Of a stretch of 64,000 nucleotides of DNA, positions 8,358-16,180 are shown in pieces. Source of the stretch: JAFGGG01 sp964634205. Lineage in GTDB: Bacteria > Spirochaetota > Spirochaetia > SZUA-6 > RPPD01. The translations under genes and the position numbers were made by a program. Under the pieces are notes generated by a model. The model made no database searches and was not told the DNA's origin. It saw only the letters and a program-made list of their open reading frames with translations. The number at the start of each line of letters is the position of its first letter. Position 1 is the stretch's first letter. The stretch lies in NCBI GenBank assembly GCA_964634205.1, contig CAZWKE010000002.1:107329-171328 (forward strand), read 5' to 3'.

Positions 8358-10078
8358 CACCGCCTCACAAGTACAATCCGGAAACCGAGGAATCCGGTGC
8401 ACCAGGAGGGCGGCTGTGAGCCTCTGGTATAAAAATGGAGTTCGCTTTGCTGGTTTGCCCATGAACCGCCGCGGACTACTTTTAAGGCACCGTTTGTTAT
8501 ACCTGCCTCGGCCGCGGTATTCACTTCCGGATTGTATGATGTAACCAAATAAGAAACGGGTGCATACCAGTTTTCACACCACTCCCATACATTTCCCGCC
8601 ATATCGCGTAAACCGAACCGGTTTGGTAAGGATGAACCGACTCGTCCCGGGCCCTGGATAGTATCTTTGAAAAATATCGATCCCCGGGCAGGGGCTCCAC
8701 CCTGTATCCCGCCGGTTGCGGCCCACTCCCACTCACTTTCCAGCGGAAGGCGCGCCTTCAATCCCGGAACGGATTTCTCTACCTTGCCCGTAAACCATTC
8801 GCAAAAGGCTTTGGCCGCAAAGTAAGAAACGTGCGTAACGGGCAGCTCGCCTTGTCCGGCCGGAAAAGTATCGTTCTGCCAGTCTTTCAGGTACTGGCCG
8901 TCCGCAAGCTTCCCGGCGACCAGGGTGTCTCTTTGTGACGGTTTCCATCCCGGGTTTTCATCGATAAAAGCCTTAAACTGCCTGTTCGAGATTTCGTTTT
9001 CGCTGCAGTAAAAGGCATTCACCGCTACGGGATGGGGCAGCAGCATGAGGGTGGTCGGATCGGCCAGAACATCATTTTCGTCGTTTTTCCCCATAACAAA
9101 CTCTCCGCCCGGTACGGGGACAAAGTGAATTCCGGAGATAAAACGGTCTGGGCCCAAAGCGGCCTTTGTCCTGGTTCTATACGCGGCAAGAAAATCATTA
9201 TAATGCTTTCTGATTTTTTTGAACCACGGGGAATCCAGAAAACCGTATTTGGTGCCCTTTTCCCGCGCAATCTCTGTTTCCGGCTGCGGTTTCTTTCCGA
9301 TTTCCGTGGGAGCGTATACCGGAAGCACGTTGAAAATCCAAAAGGGAAGGTTTTGGTATTGTTTGGATAACGCCAAATAGTCCTTTGCCAGTTTCACCAG
9401 GGTTGCCTGGGTAAAAACACTGTTCCCGCTTTCTAAAATCGCGTAGGCAAGGAAGAGCTCCCGCGCCAAATAGGGAGATTGGGTATAGGATACGGCCTGT
9501 TTCAGGAAAGCGGCAAGCTTGGTTCTGTCCGCCTGGTCTGTGCTTCCCCGAATACTTTCGGCGGCCTCACTGAGTATGGGCGGCAGCTGGTAATTGGCCG
9601 AGAAATCCTTGATCATGGCCCAACCCGCAAAATCAGCCAATGTGCCGGAGGTAAGCCCGTCCATGTCAGCGGCGGCGATATCAGTGTGTATGCTTTCTCT
9701 GCGCGGTAAAAACGGCAGGGCAAAGACAAATCCTCCCACCTTGCGTTCCATATGCACGGTTTTATAAAACGGCCGTTTGAGTTCAATATTTCTTGTCCCC
9801 TGTTTTACCAGTACTTCGCAAGGGGTGACTCCCACCTTCTTGCCGTCGATCCATACTCCCGCCTGTACGGGACTTGTCTTGAAGGTGATATAAGTGCCTC
9901 CCGCAATGATCCCCGGCAGGAAAAAAATAACAAATATCAGGGCCAAAAGAATAAACCCGTACAAAACAGTCAGGTATGTCCCCGGTGCGACATTGCCGAT
10001 CGGTTTCAGCGTAACCGTTACCTCTGAAATATCGATATGCTTTTCTTTATGCTGTTGTTTGTTGCTCTTCCAAAACAT
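8357..10078 (-). CDS. Membrane-anchored PEGA and SUMF1/FGE-type domain protein
   Basis: The protein has 573 residues. After a short basic N-terminus there is one membrane helix (about residues 36-60, YLTVLYGFILLALIFVIFFL). A PEGA domain follows (TFKTSPVQAGVWIDGKKVGVTPCEVLVKQG), then a helical linker, then a C-terminal SUMF1-type domain of about 240 residues (VPGGEFVMGKN, ARLPLESEWEWAATGG, DMAGNVWEWCENW, VVRGGSW, GFLGFRIV). Topology suggests an extracytoplasmic C-terminus. True formylglycine-generating enzymes carry a Cys pair near the C-terminus; only one Cys (SWCTGF) is visible here, so sulfatase activation is unlikely and a binding or other oxidoreductase-like role is open. The ATG at 10078 is preferred over an upstream start at 10150 because the extra segment runs into the divergent lepB promoter. 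Its stop is fused to the smpB start. Confidence 0.85.
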   Translation of the reverse strand: MFWKSNKQQHKEKHIDISEVTVTLKPIGNVAPGTYLTVLYGFILLALIFVIFFLPGIIAGGTYITFKTSPVQAGVWIDGKKVGVTPCEVLVKQGTRNIELKRPFYKTVHMERKVGGFVFALPFLPRRESIHTDIAAADMDGLTSGTLADFAGWAMIKDFSANYQLPPILSEAAESIRGSTDQADRTKLAAFLKQAVSYTQSPYLARELFLAYAILESGNSVFTQATLVKLAKDYLALSKQYQNLPFWIFNVLPVYAPTEIGKKPQPETEIAREKGTKYGFLDSPWFKKIRKHYNDFLAAYRTRTKAALGPDRFISGIHFVPVPGGEFVMGKNDENDVLADPTTLMLLPHPVAVNAFYCSENEISNRQFKAFIDENPGWKPSQRDTLVAGKLADGQYLKDWQNDTFPAGQGELPVTHVSYFAAKAFCEWFTGKVEKSVPGLKARLPLESEWEWAATGGIQGGAPARGSIFFKDTIQGPGRVGSSLPNRFGLRDMAGNVWEWCENWYAPVSYLVTSYNPEVNTAAEAGITNGALKVVRGGSWANQQSELHFYTRGSQPPSWCTGFLGFRIVLVRR

Positions 10079-10107
10079 ACGCCAGATTATAGATTGAGTA
10101 TGATGCC

Positions 10108-10137
10108 TTGTCAACCTGATTCGAATTATGTTATGGT
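10108..10137 (+). promoter_or_regulatory. Probable promoter of lepB with very short leader
   Basis: TTGTCA (10108-10113) and TATGGT (10132-10137) are 18 bases apart. Only six bases separate the -10 from the ATG at 10144, so the transcript would begin at or next to the start codon. The -10 matches the consensus at four of six positions. Confidence 0.4.
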
Positions 10138-10143
10138 AAATCC

Positions 10144-11187
10144 ATGACATGGCAAGAATGGCAACAAAGCGTACAACAAAAAACCGAGGCGGTCCTTACC
10201 TGGAATAAGCGCCGCCGCTTACGGAAAAAAGAAAAACAAAAAAAGAAAAACCAGATCCTGGACTGGATTGAAGCCCTGCTGTGGGCGGCATTGTTTGTCC
10301 TGATTTTAAACCAGTATTTTCTGCAGGCCTATGCCATTCCCAGCGGTTCTATGTTGGATACCATACAACTGGAAGACAGGATGTTCGTGAACAAGCTGAT
10401 CTATGGACCGGAACTGCTTCCGGGTGTAGGGAAACTGCCCGGCTTCGCAAAACCCCGGCGTGGCGATATCATCATTTTTGAAAACCCTAATTATGAGCAG
10501 GATATGGGACGAAAGGTGGGGGCGGTAGAGCAGCTTTTTCATCGGCTTGTCTATATGCTGACCTTTTCACTGGTAAACCTGGATGTCAAACCCGATGGGA
10601 ACGTTGCGCATCACTTCCTGGTAAAGAGACTGATCGGAGCACCGGGGGACCGTATTCGTCAGGTTTACGGAAAAATGCAGATAATGCCCGCCGCGGACAA
10701 CAGCTGGCATAGTGAACAAGAGATGATCGAAAAGCCTTTGGGCAGGAACTATATCAAAAAATATATCCCGTATGATATGTATCCTGCAATTTACACCTAC
10801 ATCCAAATCGGGGTGTACAACAGCCGGGGCCTGCCGGTGCCGAAGCTTTCCGCCGATACACTGGAGAAGTTTAAGCGGCTGGAGCAGAAGCTGCAGCAGG
10901 ATACCAACCGAAACCTTTTAATGGGCTTTCTGATGACCGATTATGAGGTAAAGGCGTTAAAAAATAATTTTTATTTTAAACTTATGCCCTATGATGCGAA
11001 ATACTACCCTTTATGGGCCAAGTACCGTCTCGGCTGGTATATCTCGCCGAACAGGCTGTTTCCGATGGGGGACAACAGGGACGAATCCTATGATGCTCGG
11101 TACTTTCATCCCGTGCAGTTGGAGAAACTTCTGGGGAAGGCCGCCTTCCGCTTCTGGCCGCTGAACAGAATCGGGGGAGTGGAATAA
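10144..11187 (+). CDS. lepB: Signal peptidase I (first of two)
   Basis: This serine-lysine protease removes signal peptides from secreted proteins at the outer face of the inner membrane. It has 347 residues. A very basic N-terminus (residues 22-36) is followed by a membrane helix (about 40-58). The nucleophile motif PSGSM places the catalytic Ser at 69. VKRLIGAPGD carries the general-base Lys at 161. The late box GDNRDESYDAR is intact. Between the Lys box and the last box there is an insert of roughly 100 residues without recognisable motifs, making the protein longer than the E. coli enzyme in this part. It is followed 7 bases later by a second signal peptidase gene. Confidence 0.95.
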   Translation: MTWQEWQQSVQQKTEAVLTWNKRRRLRKKEKQKKKNQILDWIEALLWAALFVLILNQYFLQAYAIPSGSMLDTIQLEDRMFVNKLIYGPELLPGVGKLPGFAKPRRGDIIIFENPNYEQDMGRKVGAVEQLFHRLVYMLTFSLVNLDVKPDGNVAHHFLVKRLIGAPGDRIRQVYGKMQIMPAADNSWHSEQEMIEKPLGRNYIKKYIPYDMYPAIYTYIQIGVYNSRGLPVPKLSADTLEKFKRLEQKLQQDTNRNLLMGFLMTDYEVKALKNNFYFKLMPYDAKYYPLWAKYRLGWYISPNRLFPMGDNRDESYDARYFHPVQLEKLLGKAAFRFWPLNRIGGVE

Positions 11188-11194
11188 ACCTTAT

Positions 11195-11956
11195 ATGCTG
11201 GGGTCTTACGAACAGTACCGTACAACCACAGACGCCTACTCAATTAAAAGTATTTTTAAATTTCTTGTTAAACTGCTGCTTGTCCTGTGCATTCTGTTTA
11301 TATTTATTTCGGGTTTTATCGCGGATACCTACCGTATAGGGTCACTTTCCATGAGTCCGTCACTAACCAAGGGTGATATGCTGGTTACGTCTCCGCTGGT
11401 ATACGGTACATACAGCAGTCTTTTTGGATTCCGATTCCCCGGGCTTTCCCTGCCGCACAGAGGGGATGTTGTGGTGATAAAAACACACGCCGTTTCCCCC
11501 CGGCCCTTTTTCTCCGAGCTTATAAAGCCTTTCCTGGCATTCTTCCGTCTGGAAAGCGCGGTCACCCCCCATGATGCGGCGGGGCATCCCATTAATGAGT
11601 ACGAAATAAAACGGATTGTGGGTATACCCGGTGACGCGGTTAAAATCGAACACTTTACCGTCTATATAAAACCCAAAGGCAGGACGGCGTTCATCGAAGA
11701 AAAACAGCTTGCGGGAAATAAATACAAAATAAATAACGAGTTTGCCGGTCATGCCTACCCGGCGGGCTGGGAAAATCGGCTCCCCTTTTCAGGGAATATG
11801 CAGGAGATTATTCTTGGTCCGGATGAGTATTTTGTACTCGGCGACAACCGCCTGTTGTGGAGCGATGCCCGTTTTTTCGGGCCGGTAAAGCTTGATTCCA
11901 TAGTAAGCAAAGTGGTGTTGCGCTACTGGCCTTTTGAGAAATTCGGTGGGCTCTGA
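11195..11956 (+). CDS. lepB: Signal peptidase I (second copy)
   Basis: A second S26-family enzyme of 253 residues follows the first gene after 7 bases. It has one N-terminal membrane helix (about 20-43), the nucleophile motif SLSMSPSL with Ser 52, the Lys motif YEIKRIVGIPGD with Lys 139 and the final box GDNRLLWSDARFFGPV. It lacks the long insert of its neighbour, and its sequence differs strongly outside the motifs, so this is an old duplication rather than a recent one. Both copies keep the catalytic dyad and should be active, perhaps on different substrates. Its stop is followed at once by a run of eight T bases. Confidence 0.93.
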   Translation: MLGSYEQYRTTTDAYSIKSIFKFLVKLLLVLCILFIFISGFIADTYRIGSLSMSPSLTKGDMLVTSPLVYGTYSSLFGFRFPGLSLPHRGDVVVIKTHAVSPRPFFSELIKPFLAFFRLESAVTPHDAAGHPINEYEIKRIVGIPGDAVKIEHFTVYIKPKGRTAFIEEKQLAGNKYKINNEFAGHAYPAGWENRLPFSGNMQEIILGPDEYFVLGDNRLLWSDARFFGPVKLDSIVSKVVLRYWPFEKFGGL

Positions 11957-11975
11957 TTTTTTTTCGCTTTCCACA

Positions 11976-13160
11976 GTGAAACAGTTATCACTCTATATTC
12001 ATGTCCCGTTTTGTACTCATAAATGCGCATACTGTGATTTTTTTTCAACAGACGCCGCGGATAACGCGACTATTGAGACGATCATCAGTGAGACCCTTCT
12101 GCAGACGGAGTATTTCTTACAGCTTCTTGATCCGCAGGAGGTTGTGAGCGTCTATATCGGCGGGGGAACTCCCAGCAGTATTGCCTGTGAGCAGTTCAGG
12201 ACGCTTTTGCGGAACCTGTCCGCCCTCGGCGTACGTCCGACAAGGGAATATACAGTGGAGGCCAACCCGGAAACACTGGATGAGGAATTCTTAAAAATTT
12301 GTGATACTGCGGGGGTAACGCGTCTGAGTCTGGGCATACAGAGTTTTCATCATACACTGCGCAGCGCAATCGGCAGAACCGTCTCCGACCGGGACATAGA
12401 CAGAGCACTCCGGCTTGTCGCAAAGAAATGGCGCGGTGAGCTGAATCTGGACATCCTTACCGGTCTGCCCGGAGAAACACTGCGGCAGGCCCGAAGCGAT
12501 ATAACACGGGCGTTGTCATATGCCCCTTCCCATGTTTCCTGCTATACGCTGACCGTGGAACCCGGTACCGGGCTTGATACACAGGTGAAGCGGGGGGCTG
12601 TGGTGCTGCCGGCCGGCGCTGAACAGGACCGGCTGTGGTTCGCGGCCGGGAAAATGCTTACTTTGGCAGGATATAACCATTATGAGATCTCCAATTTCGC
12701 GCGGCCGGGCAGGGAGAGTGTGCATAACCTCCGCTACTGGCTGCTGGAACCGTACCTTGGTGTGGGTCCCGCGGCCGTTTCCACCCTCCCGGGAAAAGAC
12801 CATGGGGTGGTACGGATCAACAATCCGCGGGACCTGCAGGCTTTCCTCCGGGGGAAAACCTCATTTTGGGGCATAACACAGGAAACGATACATCCCGATG
12901 AGCTGTTGTTTGAGCAGCTTATGCTTGGCTTCAGGTTGGAGCACGGGATCCCGGCAGCTCTTTTTCAAAAACGCTTCGGCAGACCGTTACCGGAGCTCCT
13001 CCCGCGGCTTTGGGATTCGTGGCGCGGGAGGGGGTTGGTCGGACAGCGGCCAGGCGCATACTGTCTTACCCTGCGGGGCAGGCTTATACTCAATCGCCTG
13101 TTGCGCGAACTTTCCATGGACGGACCGGGGCCGGAAGAAATAAATGCAACCTGGCCCTGA
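11976..13160 (+). CDS. hemW: HemW-type radical SAM protein
   Basis: This is a 394-residue radical-SAM protein of the HemN/HemW group. The cluster motif CTHKCAYCDF is CX3CX2C followed by X-F rather than X-C, which marks HemW (a haem chaperone) and not the oxygen-independent coproporphyrinogen oxidase HemN. Other family landmarks are YIGGGTPS, EANPETL, RLSLGIQSFH, DILTGLPGET, YEISNFARPG, HNLRYW and YLGVGPAA. The GTG at 11976 (MKQLSLYIHVPFC) gives the usual N-terminus. A TTG at 11934 is also in frame but would overlap the upstream gene and place a T8 run inside the coding region. It is probably co-transcribed with the two signal peptidase genes. Confidence 0.92.
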   Translation: MKQLSLYIHVPFCTHKCAYCDFFSTDAADNATIETIISETLLQTEYFLQLLDPQEVVSVYIGGGTPSSIACEQFRTLLRNLSALGVRPTREYTVEANPETLDEEFLKICDTAGVTRLSLGIQSFHHTLRSAIGRTVSDRDIDRALRLVAKKWRGELNLDILTGLPGETLRQARSDITRALSYAPSHVSCYTLTVEPGTGLDTQVKRGAVVLPAGAEQDRLWFAAGKMLTLAGYNHYEISNFARPGRESVHNLRYWLLEPYLGVGPAAVSTLPGKDHGVVRINNPRDLQAFLRGKTSFWGITQETIHPDELLFEQLMLGFRLEHGIPAALFQKRFGRPLPELLPRLWDSWRGRGLVGQRPGAYCLTLRGRLILNRLLRELSMDGPGPEEINATWP

Positions 13161-13200
13161 CCAAAAGCACCCCCCCTGTATATGCAGCAGAGTATGTCTT

Positions 13201-13249
13201 CGGCGGGAGTTCTCAATTGCCCCCCTCCGGGGCAAAATGAGAACTGCCG
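13201..13249. repeat. Long interrupted inverted repeat between hemW and yebC
   Basis: Outer arms AGTTCTCA (13208-13215) and TGAGAACT (13238-13245), plus inner arms TTGCCCC and GGGGCAA, give a hairpin of about 15 bp with a small internal loop. CGGC and GCCG extend it outward. No T-run follows. It lies after hemW and upstream of the yebC promoter, so it may end or stabilise the hemW transcript. Confidence 0.6.
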
Positions 13250-13266
13250 GTACCGGAGGTTTCGCC

Positions 13267-13294
13267 TTGACATCGAATCTGGGGATATGATAAT
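13267..13294 (+). promoter_or_regulatory. Sigma-70 type promoter of the yebC-ruvCAB-queA operon
   Basis: TTGACA (13267-13272) and GATAAT (13289-13294) are spaced by 16 bases. The yebC start codon is 23 bases downstream of the -10 and has a good AAGGAG site, so this is a conventional leader. Confidence 0.75.
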
Positions 13295-13317
13295 TTGAGA
13301 ACAGATAAGGAGATCCT

Positions 13318-14046
13318 ATGTCAGGACACAGCAAGTGGGCTTCAATAAAGCATAAAAAGGGTGCCGCCGACGCCAAACGGGGCAAACTGTTTACCAAGAT
13401 CATAAAAGAGATAATTATCGCCGCGCGCCTGGGCGGCGGAGACCTGGAGGCCAATCCGCGCCTGCGGACCGCGGTACTCAAGGCAAAATCCGCCAATATG
13501 CCCAAAGATAATATTGAGCGGGCCATTAAAAAGGGAACGGGCGATCTTGACGGGGTTAATTACGAAGAGCTGGTCTATGAAGCGTACGGACCGGGCGGGG
13601 TGGCCCTGTTGATCGAAATCCTTACCGACAACAAAAACAGGACCGCAGCCGAGGTTCGGAATATTCTCTCCAAGGGCGGAGGAACGCTGGGAGAGAGCGG
13701 ATGTGTTTCATACCTGTTCAAGCGCAAAGGCATAATAGCGTTTGAAGCATCCAACTATAAGGAAGACGATATCCTGGCGGTTGCCCTGGAAGCAGGGGCC
13801 GAGGATATCAGTTCGGACCAGGAAACCATAGAGGTTATCTGTGAACCGGAGGATTTTGAGGGGGTGCTGGAAGCGCTGGGTAAGGCCGGGTTTGAACATG
13901 ACATGGCCGAGGTGAATATGATCGCGGACGCAACCGTCAGCCTTGATAAGGATAAAACAGAAAAGGCCCTGAAATTGATTGAGATACTGGAAGATCACGA
14001 TGACGTACAGAACGTGGCGACCAACCTCGATTTACCGGATGAATGA
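13318..14046 (+). CDS. yebC: YebC/PmpR family protein
   Basis: The 242-residue protein has the family opening MSGHSKWASIKHKKGAADAKRGK and the conserved NPRLRTAVLKAKSANMPKDNIERAIKKG, YEAYGPGGVALLIEILTDNKNRT and GESGCVSYLF stretches. Family members are described as DNA-binding regulators; recent work also links some of them to translation of proline stretches. Which role applies here is not visible. It opens an operon with the Holliday-junction genes ruvCAB, a common bacterial arrangement. The start is supported by AAGGAG five bases upstream and a promoter just before. The stop overlaps ruvC as ATGA. Confidence 0.95.
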   Translation: MSGHSKWASIKHKKGAADAKRGKLFTKIIKEIIIAARLGGGDLEANPRLRTAVLKAKSANMPKDNIERAIKKGTGDLDGVNYEELVYEAYGPGGVALLIEILTDNKNRTAAEVRNILSKGGGTLGESGCVSYLFKRKGIIAFEASNYKEDDILAVALEAGAEDISSDQETIEVICEPEDFEGVLEALGKAGFEHDMAEVNMIADATVSLDKDKTEKALKLIEILEDHDDVQNVATNLDLPDE

Positions 14047-14555
14047 AAACAATTATAGGCATAGATCCCGGTCTGAAAAACACCGGTTTCGGCATTATCA
14101 GGATCAGCAACAACAGTGCGGAACATATCGATCACGGGGTGATATCCACCCCGACGGAAGCTGCAAAGGGCAGCCGGCTTGAATGTATTCACAAGACCAT
14201 TACGGGACTGGTAGAAAAATATAAACCCGAAGAGGCCGGGATCGAAGAAATATTTTTTGCCAAAAATCTAAAAAGCGCAATTCCCGTGGCCCAAGCCATT
14301 GGGGTAATTCTCTGCGCGCTTTCGCTTATGAATGTAACAACCTTTTCATATACTCCGCTGGAAGTAAAACGCGGGGTGGTCGGCAGGGGCCGGGCCGAAA
14401 AAGAACAGGTACAGGAGCTTGTCCGCATCATTTTGGGGTTGCGGGAGGTACCGCAGCCGGACCATGCGGCCGACGCATTGGCCGTAGCCTTATGCCATGC
14501 ACACAGCCTTACCTTGAGAAACTTTATGAAAACGGGGGAGGGCCGGGGTGTTTAA
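14043..14555 (+). CDS. ruvC: Holliday junction resolvase RuvC
   Basis: RuvC is the endonuclease that cuts Holliday junctions moved by RuvAB. The 170-residue protein has normal length and the acidic catalytic residues in context: GIDPGLKNTGFG near the N-terminus, GIEEIFFAKN in the middle and PDHAADALAVALCHAH at the C-terminal end. Translation is coupled on both sides: the ATG overlaps the yebC stop by four bases, and the gene end overlaps ruvA by eight bases. Confidence 0.96.
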   Translation: MKTIIGIDPGLKNTGFGIIRISNNSAEHIDHGVISTPTEAAKGSRLECIHKTITGLVEKYKPEEAGIEEIFFAKNLKSAIPVAQAIGVILCALSLMNVTTFSYTPLEVKRGVVGRGRAEKEQVQELVRIILGLREVPQPDHAADALAVALCHAHSLTLRNFMKTGEGRGV

Positions 14556-15150
14556 CAGTATCAGCGGAACAATCAGCTTTAAAGGCAGCCAAAGCATTTA
14601 CATCTGTACCGGGGGAATCGAGTGGGAGCTGTTTGCCACAGCCCAGTCACTAAAGGATTTTCCGCCCGCCGGACAGGAAACAAGGGCATTCGTTTTTTTG
14701 TATCACCGGGAGGATCAGATGCGGTTGTACGGGTTTTCATGCCGGGAGGAACGCTCACTTTTTTTGGACCTGCTGAAAGTGGGTGGGCTGGGGCCCAAGC
14801 TGGCAATAAAGATCCTCTCCGCCATCACCTATTCGGCGTTTATCACGGCCCTGGAAAAAGAGGACCTGAATACTTTGTCCTCCCTGCCGGGACTGGGAAA
14901 AAAGACGGCCCAGAAAGTGCTGCTTGTCCTACAGGGGAAGCTTAAAAAACCGGACGAGCCGGACCGGGCCGCGGATCTTAACGAGGACATCATTAATGCC
15001 CTGATCGGGATGGGCTTTGACAAGAAATTATCGCGTGAAGCGGTTATAACCGCCGGTAAGGAACTCCAATCCGATGAACTCTCCGGAGAAGAGCTGGATA
15101 AGGAGTTGTTTACCAGGGCACTGGGGATCGCCGGACGGAAGAAGGCGTAA
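14548..15150 (+). CDS. ruvA: Holliday junction branch migration protein RuvA
   Basis: RuvA binds the four-way junction as a tetramer and loads the RuvB motor. The 200-residue protein shows the N-terminal OB-fold region and then the helix-hairpin-helix parts LLKVGGLGPKLAIKILS and LSSLPGLGKKTAQKVLLVL. The C-terminal RuvB-binding domain follows an acidic linker (ALIGMGFDKKLSREAV). The start is a GTG at 14548 inside the end of ruvC, preceded by GGGGGAGGG. Confidence 0.95.
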   Translation: MFNSISGTISFKGSQSIYICTGGIEWELFATAQSLKDFPPAGQETRAFVFLYHREDQMRLYGFSCREERSLFLDLLKVGGLGPKLAIKILSAITYSAFITALEKEDLNTLSSLPGLGKKTAQKVLLVLQGKLKKPDEPDRAADLNEDIINALIGMGFDKKLSREAVITAGKELQSDELSGEELDKELFTRALGIAGRKKA

Positions 15151-15154
15151 CAGT

Positions 15155-16180
15155 ATGAAAGAAACCAGAATATCCGACGCCCACTATCTGGAAGAGCAGG
15201 ACCGTGATGAAGTCTCTCTGCGTCCGCGCATCCTGGATGATTTTATCGGACAGGAAAAACTCAAAGCAAACCTTGCGGTTTTCATTGAGGCCTCAAAAAA
15301 GCGCGGTGAGTGTCTGGATCACGTATTTTTCTCCGGTCCGCCGGGTCTGGGCAAAACCACCCTGGCCGGAATTATCGCCACTGAACTGGGCTGTGAAATC
15401 AGGGCCACGGCCGCTCCCGCCCTGGAAAAGCCCGGGGACCTGGCCGCCATTCTGACGGCGGTCGGCAGGAACAATATTTTTTTTATTGATGAGATCCACC
15501 GTTTAAAACCCGTTATAGAAGAGATGCTTTATACCGCCATGGAAGATTTCAAGATCGACGTGGTTATCGGACAGGGACCGGGCGCCCGGAACATAAAAAT
15601 ACCCCTGGAGCCGTTTACCCTGGTCGGGGCCACTACCAGACCGGGGCTCATATCACGGCCATTGCATGACCGGTTCGGTATCCGGGCCCGGTTGGATTAT
15701 TATAAGGCCGATAACATCACCGAGATTGTGAACCGCTCGGCGCGTATTCTTGAGGTGAAAATCCAGGACAAGGCGGCCGGGCTGGTTGCCCGCTGTGCGC
15801 GGGGGACCCCGCGTGTCGCCAACCGTATTTTACGGCGCATGCGTGATTTTGCCCAGGTGTGGGCCGACGGCCGGATCAGCTTGGAAATAGTGCGGCGGGG
15901 GTTGGCCTCCCTGGAGATCGACGAAAAGGGTCTGGATAAGCTGGACCGGGATATTTTGCGTTCCATTATCCTGAAATACGGCGGAGGCCCCGTGGGATGT
16001 GAAACCCTGGCCATTTCCGTGGGCGAGTCCGTGGAGACGATCGAGGATGTGTATGAGCCGTACCTGATTCAGACCGGATTCCTTATGCGCACACCCCGCG
16101 GGCGCATGGTGACGGACAACGCCTACCGCCACCTGAAACTTACCAAAAAAAACAATGAAGACCAAAGACTTCTTTTTTGA
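15155..16180 (+). CDS. ruvB: Holliday junction DNA helicase RuvB
   Basis: RuvB is the AAA+ hexameric motor of branch migration. The 341-residue protein has LRPRILDDFIGQEKLKANL at the N-terminus, the Walker A motif GPPGLGKTTLA, the Walker B motif FFIDEIHRL, sensor 1 (LVGATTRPGLIS), the arginine-finger region PLHDRFG and the C-terminal winged-helix segment ending in IQTGFLMRTPRGR. The ATG at 15155 is taken because it gives the standard N-terminus; an upstream in-frame ATG at 15074 lies inside ruvA. It is four bases after the ruvA stop and overlaps queA by 26 bases. Confidence 0.96.
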   Translation: MKETRISDAHYLEEQDRDEVSLRPRILDDFIGQEKLKANLAVFIEASKKRGECLDHVFFSGPPGLGKTTLAGIIATELGCEIRATAAPALEKPGDLAAILTAVGRNNIFFIDEIHRLKPVIEEMLYTAMEDFKIDVVIGQGPGARNIKIPLEPFTLVGATTRPGLISRPLHDRFGIRARLDYYKADNITEIVNRSARILEVKIQDKAAGLVARCARGTPRVANRILRRMRDFAQVWADGRISLEIVRRGLASLEIDEKGLDKLDRDILRSIILKYGGGPVGCETLAISVGESVETIEDVYEPYLIQTGFLMRTPRGRMVTDNAYRHLKLTKKNNEDQRLLF

